This document shows positions 34,231 to 44,275 of a stretch of DNA of 64,000 nucleotides, piece after piece. This DNA comes from Clarkia xantiana subsp. parviflora (Eukaryota; Streptophyta; Magnoliopsida; Myrtales; Onagraceae). How positions within the stretch are numbered: position 1 is the stretch's first letter; each line of letters begins with the position of its first letter. The notes under the pieces are model-generated. The model worked only from the letters and a program-made list of their open reading frames with translations. It was not told where the DNA came from and did no database searches. Both the position numbers and the translations under genes were made by a program. Location: NCBI GenBank assembly GCA_036873135.1, contig JAPTYO010000036.1, positions 124,001 to 188,000 of the forward strand, written 5' to 3'.

Positions 34231-34545
34231 TCAGCCCCTTTTTACATGACCCACTCCTCCCGAGGTAGGGTGAAATCGGCTAACAATCCGCTAATGGTTG
34301 GCCCCTTATAGCCGCAAATTCGTACGCATCTGAGCAACAATCACTAACGCAAAGAGGCAATTCTACCAAGCAATAATCCAATTACATTAAAAACGGGGAA
34401 CCCGTCCCCCTCCTAAAGCTATTATTCGAACGAAAATTGATAACGAAGCAAAAATAGTCAAATGAAGACAGGATGGCTCGCCTGGACCGACGCAAACGAC
34501 TCCGAGATGCTGCAACGCCTCCTCCCGCAAAGAGCCCCTAATGGA

Positions 34546-36138
34546 TCAGTTGATGACCCTTCGCTTCTCTTGTCGGGACCCAGAAGACGTGCCCGCCGCA
34601 GACTCTGTCTCGGGTTTTTTCTTCTTCGGGGACCGATCACGGGACCGGGAGCGGGATCGCGATCGAGATCGAGACCGATCACGACCTCGTTTTTCAGCAA
34701 CGAACTCTTTAAGCTTACCCCTCTGGATCAGCTTCTCTATCTCTTTCTGCAGCTCCCGACAATAATCCGTGTCGTGACCACTGGCACGGTGGAACCGACA
34801 ATAGCGATCGGTTCGCGAGCCATAGTATTCTCCATCCTTTCTCGGGGGAAACCTGGCAATGCCCTGTCGCTCCATCACTGCTAGTACCTCGGCTAGGGAG
34901 CTGTTGAGAGGGGTGTGATCATCTCTCCGCTTTTCCTTCATTGAGGGCTGTCTATCCTCCCGTCGATCGGAGCGGCCTCGGTTCCGACTACCCTCGGATT
35001 CATCCTTCGACCTTCGATCGTCCACCGGCTTGGAGGACTGCTTCCCTTGCCTCGACCTTGGATTTTCCAACTCCCCAGCAGCTATCTTCGACTCCTGCAC
35101 GTCAATCTGCTGCTTGATCCTCGCCTGCAGCGCTTCCATGTTCCATATAGGCTTCGCAGCTGTGCTATGCCTTAGGTAGGAGCCATAGGGAGCCGTCAGG
35201 TGGCTCAGGAATATGCGGATGGTCTCACCCTCCGAAATCTCCTCGTCTATCTCTGCTACGCTAGCCGTGTATCGTTGATAATACTGGGCTAGCGTCTCGT
35301 CAGGCCTTTGCACGACCTCCGCCAAGGACCTTTTGCTCTTCAGGAGGCGTCGTCGGCCTTGGTACTGCTGGATAAATTTCTTGTGCATATCGCCCCAGCA
35401 GGTAATGCTTCCTGGGGGCAAGCTGAAGAACCACGACATGGCCCTTTCTCCCAACGTGATTGGGAACAGCGCGCAAACGATGTCGTCGTTCGGGGCTCTG
35501 CCCATGCACGCCTGGACATGCTTCTGCACGTGGCGCACGGGGTCTGCTTCGCCATCGTATTCCGGGATGGTCGGGATATTCAACCCTGGCGGGGCAAGGG
35601 TGTCGATCAGTCGTGGGACGAATGGATGACTGGCTCGGTCCCGTAGCTCCGACATCATCGGCTTCTGATCTCCCGTACATATGTTCACGATCTTCACCAC
35701 CTGATCTACGGTGAGAGGACCGTTGAGGGCAATGGTCCTGTGCTGAACCGGGCCCGGTCCGTCGACCACGAACCGCTCGGGCTGAGCGATTCCATTACCC
35801 TGGCCCCCTGGTTGGGCTCGCTCTTGCTCCGCTCTCGGTGGGGGCGGTGGTACCGCCACGGGCTGCTGCCTGGCAGCGTCTCTCCGTTCCAGGAGGGCTT
35901 CCATGGCTGCCAGAAACATGGGCATGGCGTCGGCCACTGCCTTGGCCAGATCTGGGTTTGGAGGAGCAACAGAAATCTCTCCTCTGTTTCCTTCAGGTTG
36001 GGGGGCAAACTCCTCTGGGGCTTCCTGACGCCCTTCCACTTGAGTGGTGTTAGCAGGGGGTGGAGGGTCGTCTTGAGCCTCGCTACGCTCCTGCTGCCTC
36101 GAAGTCTGTCCTTGCTTGGTTTGCCTAGCAGGTGCCAT
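34546..36138 (-). CDS. gag: alpha-2 Gag, full length and intact
   Basis: 530-residue Gag, the reference copy for the family. N-terminus MAPARQTKQGQTSRQQ; charged, proline-rich region to about residue 110; gag core from IPEYDGEADP (191-200) through RAMSWFFSLPPG (232-243), KKFIQQYQGRRRLL (253-266) and DETLAQYYQRYTASV (280-294) to about residue 330. A charged linker follows, then the knuckle CRFHRASGHDTDYC at 447-460 (Cys447, His450, His455, Cys460), expected to bind zinc and RNA. The tail has an Arg-Ser-rich run at 486-503 and ends KRRVIN. Gag should form the particle and package RNA. There is no protease or pol in or after the frame, so maturation and reverse transcription would need another element's enzymes. 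Confidence 0.95.
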   Translation of the reverse strand: MAPARQTKQGQTSRQQERSEAQDDPPPPANTTQVEGRQEAPEEFAPQPEGNRGEISVAPPNPDLAKAVADAMPMFLAAMEALLERRDAARQQPVAVPPPPPRAEQERAQPGGQGNGIAQPERFVVDGPGPVQHRTIALNGPLTVDQVVKIVNICTGDQKPMMSELRDRASHPFVPRLIDTLAPPGLNIPTIPEYDGEADPVRHVQKHVQACMGRAPNDDIVCALFPITLGERAMSWFFSLPPGSITCWGDMHKKFIQQYQGRRRLLKSKRSLAEVVQRPDETLAQYYQRYTASVAEIDEEISEGETIRIFLSHLTAPYGSYLRHSTAAKPIWNMEALQARIKQQIDVQESKIAAGELENPRSRQGKQSSKPVDDRRSKDESEGSRNRGRSDRREDRQPSMKEKRRDDHTPLNSSLAEVLAVMERQGIARFPPRKDGEYYGSRTDRYCRFHRASGHDTDYCRELQKEIEKLIQRGKLKEFVAEKRGRDRSRSRSRSRSRSRDRSPKKKKPETESAAGTSSGSRQEKRRVIN

Positions 36139-36177
36139 ATGAACGAATTAATGGTTACCTTGGCTTTTCGTTCAAGG

Positions 36178-36195
36178 TTCCCACAGACGGCGCCA
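36178..36195 (-). other. Primer-binding site of alpha-2
   Basis: Minus strand TGGCGCCGTCTGTGGGAA, two bases from the 5' LTR. Confidence 0.85.
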
Positions 36196-36197
36196 GA

Positions 36198-36884
36198 TGT
36201 TGGATCACGGTGGAACTCCGGCACGGCGCTTGACGGTGGTCCGAACTCCTTAGCTCCACGCAATCCTGCACATAGGGGATATACCGGGCGGTGGCTCGGA
36301 ATCCCTCTCTGATGCTTAAATGAGTATATGGCAAGGTAGGCAAATATCTGTATGTATGGGAAAAAACCGTCTGTGAACCTGGGGAGTTTCCACCCTTTTA
36401 TAGGGGAAGCACATCCCCAGTTACCTGATTAGTCGCTTGGGAAGCTGGCCCATATCCCGCGTATCTCGCCTATTTACCCACCTTCCGGATATCTCGGCCC
36501 ACAATCCCACTATTCCGTTAGTGGGCGTGTATCTTGGCCCTTATCCTCTGATCGGAAGTCCCGACCACTGTCGGGGACTCCAGAGTTGTCTCATCGGTCA
36601 CCGCCCGGGGCCTCTCGCCATCATGACTTGGCCCATCCTTCTCCAGGAGTCTTCATCGGGGCCTGCTCACAGGCATCGTGGCCTACTCGGAGGCGCATTA
36701 TCGGGGGCTAGCTGCTCAGCTAACTGTTCACTCTTCGGGTCCGACTCTGTCGGGACCTTTCTTCCTCGTGGCGCATCTTGTCGGGACCTTCTACTTTGGC
36801 CCTTTGGGTCTGATCTAGGGCCCAGTGGGCCAGGCCGCCGTTTACTCGTCGTTAAGGGCCTAACGGCTACGCCGAAACCCATCA
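36198..36884 (-). repeat. 5' LTR of alpha-2
   Basis: 687 bp, partner of 28993-29679, followed by the TSD gttgg. Confidence 0.95.
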
Positions 36885-36889
36885 GTTGG

Positions 36890-37386
36890 GAGGTGCGAGT
36901 ATCGCTCTTCTTTATGGTACTTCTCCTCATGTGGGTGTTGTTCTTCTTATGGGCACTGCTCTACTTGTGAATGTCGCTCCTCTTGGGTATATTGCCTCTC
37001 TATAGGCTAACAATTGGTCTAATGCCTTCCTGAATCCTAGAGTCACTCCTTGCTAATACATAGACCTTGTATTGGTGGTATGAGCTTGGTTGTTATTTCC
37101 TGGCACGCCTTGTGTTGATGTTCCATATGGAAGCTTCTAAGGGTGTGTTCCATAATGCTACCCCTGTGGAGGTATTGTGTATTGGTATCCCTAGGATGAA
37201 CCTCTCTGTTGCCCCCTTGCCCCTGTGGTCTCTAAGCCATGGGGGTTGTGGCAGGGGAAGACTCAGCTCTAGCTGGGCGTGATGTTCCTCCATGGTTGTT
37301 TGTCTGAGGTGCTCCCAGGTAGACAGTTGTCTCTAAATGGTATGTTGCTCGTCATTGCTCCTGTGATAGTCAGGCTTTTTGTTCAA
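36890..37386. other. gamma-1 leader, between alpha-2 and the gamma PBS
   Basis: About 500 bases; a short minus-strand frame at 37093-37293 might be a gag N-terminus but has no diagnostic motif. Repeated CCTCTT/GTTCTTCTT-type pyrimidine runs are seen at 36900-37000. Confidence 0.4.
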
Positions 37387-37404
37387 AACCGACAGACGGC
37401 GCCA
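37387..37404 (-). other. Primer-binding site of gamma-1
   Basis: Minus strand TGGCGCCGTCTGTCGGTT, two bases from the 5' LTR; near-identical to the alpha PBS. Confidence 0.8.
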
Positions 37405-37406
37405 AG

Positions 37407-38158
37407 TGTTAGGTTATAAGGTCTAGGTCAACGGATCGTCTATCTAGAACTTATCTCCCACTAAGATGGATCGGGTTCTCTGTGCTTCGGGGTGGTCGCA
37501 CTTCTCTGTAGCCTTCTGCTTCCTTCTCGGGACCCTGCACAAGGGGCAGTATCAAGCACGGAGAGGGGGGTGGTGCTTGATGAGCCCTCTCCGATGCCTA
37601 AGTCAGTATGTCTCCTTAGAGAGAGAAAGTACAAATTCTAGAGAGAAGCTAGAGCTAAGATTGCATAAGTTGCCAAGATGATCAAATGAATGGTGAAAGG
37701 GTTGTATTTATAGGCAACGGTGTCATTAAGGTGGCTTAATGACACTATTAACCTTTAAACACAATTAATTAGTCCTTAATCACATGATTAAAACCTTGAG
37801 GCATGGAGAGGTTGGCGGAAATAATCTAAGTATGGAAGTCGGGAAACGGTGCCAGGGCCCTTGGGGGCGGAGTAAAAATCCGACCCCTAAGGGTAGGGGT
37901 TGGGTGTGGCCACCCAACCCCTCCCTAGGGGAGACCGGGTCTGGCCACCCGATCTCCCCTAGGGGAGATCGGATTTGCCAACCCGATCTCACCTAGGTGA
38001 GTTCGTCGCGTGGCCCGGACGAGTATTTTTGCCTCGTCCGGACCGTTGGTGTTCTGGCGGGGTGTTCGGGTCAAAGTTTCAATTTATAATCATTAACGGG
38101 GTGATAAAAACAATACAATTTGCAAGTCAACGGGTTCAAATTGGGCGTATATCCATCA
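37407..38158 (-). repeat. 5' LTR of gamma-1
   Basis: 752 bp, TGTTAGGTTATAAGG ... GTATATCCATCA on the plus strand, followed by the TSD gatag. Confidence 0.93.
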
Positions 38159-38163
38159 GATAG

Positions 38164-39337
38164 TATATTGATGAAGCCTGTCAGAAGAACTGACGTTCTC
38201 GCCACCTGAGTCAAGTGGTATATCAATCTTGAAAGATAACATGAGAACCCTCTCTTGGAGATTAAAAAGCAAGTGTTCACGCCCAAGAAAGAGGAATACT
38301 CTAATCCCCGAGTTCAGAAAATAGAAAATAACTGTGATGGAATTACTCGACAATATTCTTGACGAGATCAAAAGCGAGACCACTACCCTTATTTGGAACA
38401 ATACACCCCTCTTACACACAACATCTCTGTAGTACTACGATAGATGGAAAAGCTTAGCCTTGACGACCCTCCTTCAGTGAGGAAAAACCCCATGGGTCAG
38501 CAGATAAACGACTATTATCGTTATCATCACTTCAAAGATCACGACACGGATGACTGTGTCGCTCTAAAAAAAGATATTGAAGCTCTCATCCGAAGAGGCA
38601 AGTTGCAGAAGTTCGCGGAAAAGTCCCTTAAAGCTCCAAGAAAACAGAGCAGAAGCCCCAGGAGACCACCCCACTCTCCCCCGCATAACAACCATACTCC
38701 TATTCGAAGATGGACTATTAATGGCATCGTAGGAGGATTTGCGTCGGGAGGACAAAATAGTACATCTCGAGAAGTATATGCCACCCAAATATCTACAGCG
38801 GCTATAATGGGAAAAAAGACCTCAAGAATTATATGCCACCCAAATATCGACAGTTGAAGCTCGACCTACATCCTTTTTTATGAAGCTCTCTTGAACCTTG
38901 GACTCACTAAGAAAGATTTGAAGAGGTTCGACTTCCCTTTAGTAGGCTTTTCGGGAAGACCTACCTATTCTATAGGTTCCATACGGTTACTAGTAATACT
39001 AGGAAAGGAAAAGAAGGCTTTAAAAATCGACATACTTTGTTTGGTCGTCGACACCGCCTCTGCCTATAACGCCATCATCGGAAGGACTACTCTCAATCCC
39101 TTCCTTATTATCTCCTATATTTCTCATCAAGTCATGAAGATCCCAACGTCGCATGGGATAGTGGAGGTTAGCGGAGATCAGGTTACGTATCGACGCAGTT
39201 ACTTCAGCTCAATGCAACGCCGCAACCAAAGAGAAGTCATCGAGACACGTCCAATTAAATGTCTCTATATTTTATATGTGGCTAATGTCTTAAAATTTTA
39301 TTTTGATGTAACACTCATGAATTTTAAATATATATAG
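38164..39337 (+). pseudogene. Tat-like gag-protease relic, first copy
   Basis: Plus-strand remains of another Tat-type element. A broken gag tail (EQYTPLTHNISVVL, then a TAG) leads into 38444-38857: knuckle YRYHHFKDHDTDDC (first Cys replaced by Tyr) and DIEALIRRGKLQKF. After a stop, 38891-39337 encodes the second half of a retropepsin: GFSGRPTYSIGSIRLLV, AYNAIIGRTTLNPF, PTSHGIVEVSGDQVTYRR. The catalytic Asp loop is missing between the two parts. No pol follows. Confidence 0.75.
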
Positions 39338-40114
39338 CCCTCATCCGAAGATATTGAAGCTCTCATCCGAAGAGGCAAGTTGCAGAAGTTCGCGGAAAAG
39401 TCCCTTAAAGCTCCAAGAAAACAGAGCAGAAGCCCCAGGAGACCACCCCACTCTCCCCCGCATAACAACCATACTCCTATTCGAAGATGGACTATTAATG
39501 GCATCGTAGGAGGATTTGCGTCGGGAGGACAAAATAGTACATCTCGAGAAGTATATGCCACCCAAATATCTACAGCGGCTATAATGGGAAAAAAGACCTC
39601 AAGAATTATATGCCACCCAAATATCGACAGTTGAAGCTCGACCTACATCCTTTTTTATGAAGCTCTCTTGAACCTTGGACTCACTAAGAAAGATTTGAAG
39701 AGGGTCGACTTCCCTTTAGTAGGCTTTTCGGGAAGACCTACCTATCCTATAGGTTCCATACGGTTACTAGTAATACTAGGAAAGGAAAAGAAGGCTTTAA
39801 AAATCGACATACTTTGTTTGGTCGTCGACACCGCCTCTGCCTATAACGCCATCATCGGAAGGACTACTCTCAATCCCTTCCTTATTATCTCCTATATTTC
39901 TCATCAAGTCATGAAGATCCCAACGTCGCATGGGATAGTGGAGGTTAGCGGAGATCAGGTTACGTATCGACGCCGTTACTTCAGCTCAATGCAACGCCGC
40001 AACCAAAGAGAAGTCATCGAGACACGTCCAATTAAATGTCTCTATATTTTATATGTGGCTAATGTTTTAAAATTTTATTTTGATGTAACACTCATGAATT
40101 TTAAATATATATAG
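38573..40114. repeat. 777-bp tandem duplication
   Basis: GATATTGAAGCTCTCATCCG starts at 38573 and again at 39350, and the two units stay collinear to their ends (TATATATAGCC near 39338 and 40115). I counted about four base differences, such as GAGGTTCGAC versus GAGGGTCGAC. The duplication is much younger than the decayed coding it copies. Confidence 0.93.
39350..40114 (+). pseudogene. Tat-like gag-protease relic, second copy
   Basis: Duplicate of 38573-39337: DIEALIRRGKLQKF tail, stop, then protease second half at 39668-40114 with the same missing catalytic loop. Confidence 0.75.
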
Positions 40115-40134
40115 CCCCCCCCCCCCCCCCCCCC
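40115..40134. repeat. Homopolymer of 20 C
   Basis: TATATATAG followed by 20 C and GAGGCC. It lies exactly at the end of the second duplicated unit. It may be a genuine tract or an assembly or sequencing artefact. Confidence 0.95.
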
Positions 40135-40227
40135 GAGGCCTTTTCCATAAAATATTCAAGTGTACAATCATTTCAAGTGTAGACACTGAGGCCTTTACAT
40201 AATCGATTGTCGACATAATGAACCTAA

Positions 40228-40650
40228 TGTAGGATTACGAGGTTAAATACAACGGAAAAAAACCTAGATAGGTGCATGGTAACTAATACGCAGTGGAAGA
40301 AAATGCACATTCTTATAATGCTTCTGACGTCCCAAGATCGCCGAGGGGAGTTCTCGATCCGCTGTACGGTTCCCGTAGAGGTTCTTGTTAAGGAAGCCCT
40401 ACGTGGATTATGCTCCACTGCAATGGAATCGTGCTACCAAGCCCACAGCATAACAGATGTCTGGACGAGTGCAATGCATGACATACATTAAGCTGCCAAC
40501 CATACTAAGGTATTCTGCACTTTTCATTTTTTCACGCTCAGCTAGGTTTTTCAGGTCATCACGCTTTGACAACACGCACCTAAATACAACCGGCATATCC
40601 ACGGGTTTGGCATCTTTTAATCTGAACATTTTCAACAATTTGTTGAGATA
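40228..40650 (-). mobile_element. Copia fragment: partial LTR joined to reverse-transcriptase end
   Basis: 40228 to about 40430 resembles the start of the inverted LTR at 19857 (TGTAGGATTA, GTTCTTGTTAA(A/G)GAA, CCCTACG(C/T)GGA). From about 40430 to 40638 the minus strand encodes KSAEYLSMVGSLMYVMHCTR and PDICYAVGLVARF, the well-known C-terminal end of Ty1/copia reverse transcriptase before RNase H. The junction lacks RNase H, so an internal deletion fused the two parts. This is the only reverse-transcriptase sequence recognised in the window. Confidence 0.75.
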
Positions 40651-41070
40651 GGACTCACTTCGGCCTCCAGAGCAACGAGTTTCCCCTTGACAGAGGATAT
40701 TTCCTTATCCAAGTCAAGGATCAGACGAGAAACCTGCAAAAAATCTCGATAGGCCTGAAAAAGAAAGCACAGTGAATTAGTAAAAGTCAACAATGAATAA
40801 GAAGAGGAATACAATAAGTCATTTCTTACCTTGGATATTCGGTGCAAAAATACACGAACAACAACGTTAACATCCTCAGCACAAGTAGGCAGGCGAGGAC
40901 AGTTCTGCGGTGGAATAGAGACATTCAAGAGATGGAGGGCAAAATCTTGATTGGCGAGAGAGTGACCCTCCTTCAACTGATATCTCTTTAAGGAAGCAAG
41001 AGTGTTTGGTTCGATTCTGCTTGGGTAGCTTCGGGTTGAACTCAGCTCGAATGGATCTCGGATTTCGGGT
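40650..41070 (-). pseudogene. Fragment of an antisense spliced gene with conserved intron
   Basis: Minus strand: NQDFALHLLNVSIPPQNCPR aligns with QEDLALHLLAGSVPPSLRR of alpha copies. After RISK comes a GT...AG intron at 40755-40829 (gtaaga...tttcag, 75 nt), then AYRDFLQVSRLILDLDKEIS, the start of a coiled coil. The intron sits where intron 3 of the alpha gene sits, in phase 0. The 3' part is cut by the copia fragment. It probably belongs to the same element as 38164-40114. Confidence 0.7.
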
Positions 41071-41780
41071 TGTGCACTTCGATCTTTTCAGCACGATCCA
41101 CGATCATCGATCCTCGAACAAAGTCTGAATTCCTCAAATCTGGACTCCTTAGCTCCAGGCTCTTCAAAAGGGGCGATAACCGGCGAGGAGAGGGGGGGGG
41201 GGTTGCCGGTTGTGCCCTCTCCGACGCTCAAGTTAAAACATATTCTAGAGAGAGAAAGTAATTTCTAGAGAGAGGTCAGAGCACTTTTAGCCAAGATGAG
41301 GAAAAATCTAGATCATGAAAATGGGAGGCTTAGGTCCCTATTTATAGGGGTCCTAAGAACCGTACCCGGTTTTATGCGGTTCGATACCGGTTTTAAGTAG
41401 TTACCAACATCAGGGTCCCTGTCCGTCATCAAGGGTCCTGTGCGACAATAGGGGTCATGTGTGTCGTAAGGGCTTTCGTGCACTGACTTCTCATAACTTG
41501 GTAAAAAATATAGTCGGAGGGTTTGCACAGTAATACTGGTGATCCGGACCATGTCGGCGGACCGGCATGGTCCGGATTGCCTCGGGTGATCTGGAGCTCC
41601 GGATTACCCTAGGGTAATCCGGAGCTCCGGATTGCCCTTTAGGCAATCCGATCCTCCGGATTGCCTTGTGGCAATCCGGATGCTCCGGTACGCGCGTACC
41701 TCGACCCATTACTGTAGTTTTCCGAAGTTTTACGAGACCCGGAATGTAAATACGAACCCGAATTAGACAGATATCCATCA
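41071..41780 (-). repeat. 3' LTR of beta-2 (left boundary approximate)
   Basis: Ends ATATCCATCA before the polypurine tract; shares the inverted GTCCCTATTTATAGGGG, CCCTCTCCGACGCTCAAGT and CTAGAGAGAG blocks with beta-1 but its R/U5 part differs, so this is a subfamily. TGTGCACTTC at 41071 is a plausible but unproven edge. Confidence 0.65.
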
Positions 41781-41790
41781 CTTGCCCCCG
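41781..41790 (-). other. Polypurine tract of beta-2
   Basis: Minus strand CGGGGGCAAG; the neighbouring GACTC...TGACTCTATTTTAAAATAGG is shared, inverted, with 9395-9440. Confidence 0.8.
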
Positions 41791-43071
41791 AGTCAAGTAG
41801 TGGTTCAGAACCCATGCTTGACTCTATTTTAAAATAGGATATTCGTCCAATTCTAGGTTCGATACTGATCTCAGGGGTGGCCTGTTTGTCAATTGTACGT
41901 ACGGGACGTTGATTCGTCCGTCCTTGATTTTTTGATGGATATGTTTAACCTGTCCATAAGGTTAGTGCAATTTTGACAATATATATGTAATGTCAGATAA
42001 TTGATGATGTTCATGAAATGCGTAAAACATTTTCCGAATATAGAAAAATATTTCAAGATGATACTATCATGATATATGATGTAAATGTGTAACATGATGC
42101 TAATAGATGGGTGATGATCTAAGATTCCAAGTAAAATACTTAGAGTAATGTAAAATTAGTAAACATACTTGTAATCATAAGATATGATGTAGATATGAAG
42201 CATGATGTAAACATGAAATTTAAACTTAAACTATAGCAATAGTCAATTAGCAATGATACATAGAATATCCAAGTATAAGACATACACACTAGGGGGGTGC
42301 ATTGTGTATCATGGATGGTGTAGTGTAGCATAGGAGATGTAAACATGCTCAAGGACTTACCATGTAAATAATTAAGAGTTTAGTCCCTAGCACATGGTGT
42401 AAGCATTATAAATAGAGATTAGGATAGAGAATACCCATTTACTTAAACCTTCCATTAATAGTTTCCAAGAAGCTCTCAATCCTTGTAGAAGATAAAGATT
42501 TAGGATCCCACACTTAGTGTAGATTTTCTTGGATTTCATCTCACCCAAATTCCGGCGAGGAGTAGAATTGGAGTCGACGAGGCGCGTGTGAAGGACGACG
42601 GCGCGTGAGTTACTCCGGCGGCGGCGCGTGCGTGTAGGCTCCGGTGTGAGATAAGTCGTGATCTGGACTTGTCTCGTCTTGGTGAGTTTATTTCTACCCA
42701 TGGCTGGACCTTTTGTGACCTTATTTGCCTTCAGTTGAGTCTTGAAATCACTACAAGTTTAACCTCTTAATCATGCCCACAAGGTGTTTGTGAAAATGCA
42801 TTAGTGAAATTAGTTCAACAAATCGGCCAAAATTTCTAAGTGCTGGAAATTTTATGAATGTATAAGAAAATTGCAATACTTCCCTTATGTATGATTATCC
42901 ATGTTGACATGTTGCCCCATGCCTTAGACATTGTTTTCACATGCTTGATATTGGATGATCGTGGGTTGTACGTACACGATTGTTGAATGTTGATAGTGTT
43001 GCCTTAGGCGATGTATTCATCCATGTTGTCATATGAGCCTCGTTGATCGTTGTTGTTGAAAAACTTAGGAG
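41791..43071. other. beta-2 upstream region of its antisense gene
   Basis: AT-rich. TTATAAATAGA at about 42408-42418 is a candidate plus-strand TATA box for the antisense transcript, followed by a GC-rich leader at 42545-42640 and a possible donor gtgagttt near 42680. No coding found. Confidence 0.5.
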
Positions 43072-43076
43072 GTATC

Positions 43077-43751
43077 TGTTGGATCACGGTGGAACTCCGG
43101 CACGGCGCTTGACGGTGGTCCGAACTCCTTAGCTCCACGCAATCCTGCACAGAGGGGATAGACCGGGCGGTGGCTCGGAATCCCTCTCCGATGCTTAAAT
43201 GAGTATATGGCAAAGTAGGCAAATCTGTATGTATGGAAAAAAACGTATGTGAACCTGGGGAGTTTCCACCCTTTTATAGGGGAAGCACATCCCCAGTTAC
43301 CTGATTAATCGCTTGGGCCGCTGGCCCGTATCCCGCGTATCTCGCTCATTTAACCACCTTCCGGATATCTCGGCCCACGATCCCACTGTTAGTGGGCGTG
43401 TATCTCGGCCATTATCCTCTGATCACAAGTCCCGACCACTGTCGGAGACTCCAGAGTTATCGGTCACCGCCCGGGGCCTCTCGCCATCATGACTTGGCCC
43501 GTCCTTCTCCAGGATTCTTCATCGGGGCCTGCTCACAGGCATCGTGGCCTGCTCAGAGGCGCATTTATCGGGGGTTAGCTGCTCAGCTAACCGTTCACTC
43601 CTCGGGTCCGACTCTGTCGGGACCTTTCTTCCTCGTGGCGCATCTTGTCGGGACCTTCTACCTTGGCTTTTCGGGCCTAATCTAGGGCCCAGTGGGCTAG
43701 GTAGCCGTTTACTCGTCGTTAAGGGCCTAACGGCCACGCCGAAACCCATCA
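43077..43751 (-). repeat. 3' LTR of alpha-3
   Basis: TGTTGGATCACGG ... GAAACCCATCA, then TTTGCCCCCA (inverted polypurine tract, 43752-43761). Confidence 0.95.
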
Positions 43752-44122
43752 TTTGCCCCCAAGAGATGAGGGACTTATAGTTCGTCGTGTCTTCAAACTT
43801 TTGACTTCCCGATTAATTGGAGGCTTTTGCCTTCCCGGCAATTTCCTCCACGTGGGACTTCTTCTGATGACTTCCCCGACGTTTCGAGGGTAATCATTAA
43901 CTTCGTGTAGAAGGCTCCTCGGTTCCCAGGCCCATTAAATGCGATGGGAGACAAACCGTCTTCTTTGGGCATTCGCGCCTGCTCCTCTGAAAAAGTACTT
44001 TTCAGACGGTTACGTCACTAACGTCTCTTCCGTACTGGTGCCCTTTCATATCCACGATCCAGATTAACCCGTTCCATCTTCTACGGTCCAGATCGCAACA
44101 CCTTTTCGCCTCCTTCATCTCC

Positions 44123-44129
44123 TATAAAA
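44123..44129 (+). promoter_or_regulatory. Candidate TATA box of alpha-3 antisense gene
   Basis: TATAAAA, 153 bases before the ATG at 44276, with the conserved CGAGGCACTGTTTCAGTTTCC block. Confidence 0.6.
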
Positions 44130-44275
44130 CCCCAACCACGAGGCACTGTTTCAGTTTCCCTACCGCCTCCTCTCAAGAATTCAAGATTTTCAAGCTTCAG
44201 TCTCCTTCAAGGTCTTCAACTTTCCGATCAGTCTCTCCGACCGCCGTCGAGTCACCTTCTTCACCTCACTCCACC

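Larger units (their letters stand above)
28993..36884 (-). mobile_element. alpha-2: complete Gag-bearing LTR element inserted in gamma-1
   Basis: 7892 bp, LTRs 687 bp each, perfect TSD gttgg (28988-28992 and 36885-36889). Minus orientation: PBS by the right LTR, polypurine tract by the left. It has the only full-length intact gag in the window, a 51-bp array and a convergent antisense gene on the plus strand that carries two nonsense codons. The LTRs differ at about 13 positions by eye. Confidence 0.95.
20774..38158 (-). mobile_element. gamma-1: decayed Tat-like LTR retrotransposon, split by alpha-2
   Basis: LTRs at 20774-21560 and 37407-38158 begin TGTTAGG and end ATCCATCA on the plus strand and are flanked by the perfect TSD gatag (20769-20773 and 38159-38163). 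PBS next to the right LTR and polypurine tract next to the left LTR set minus orientation. Removing alpha-2 leaves about 9.5 kb. The interior shows a protease relic, a 48-51 bp tandem array and a decayed antisense gene, but no intact coding and no recognisable reverse transcriptase or integrase. Confidence 0.93.
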
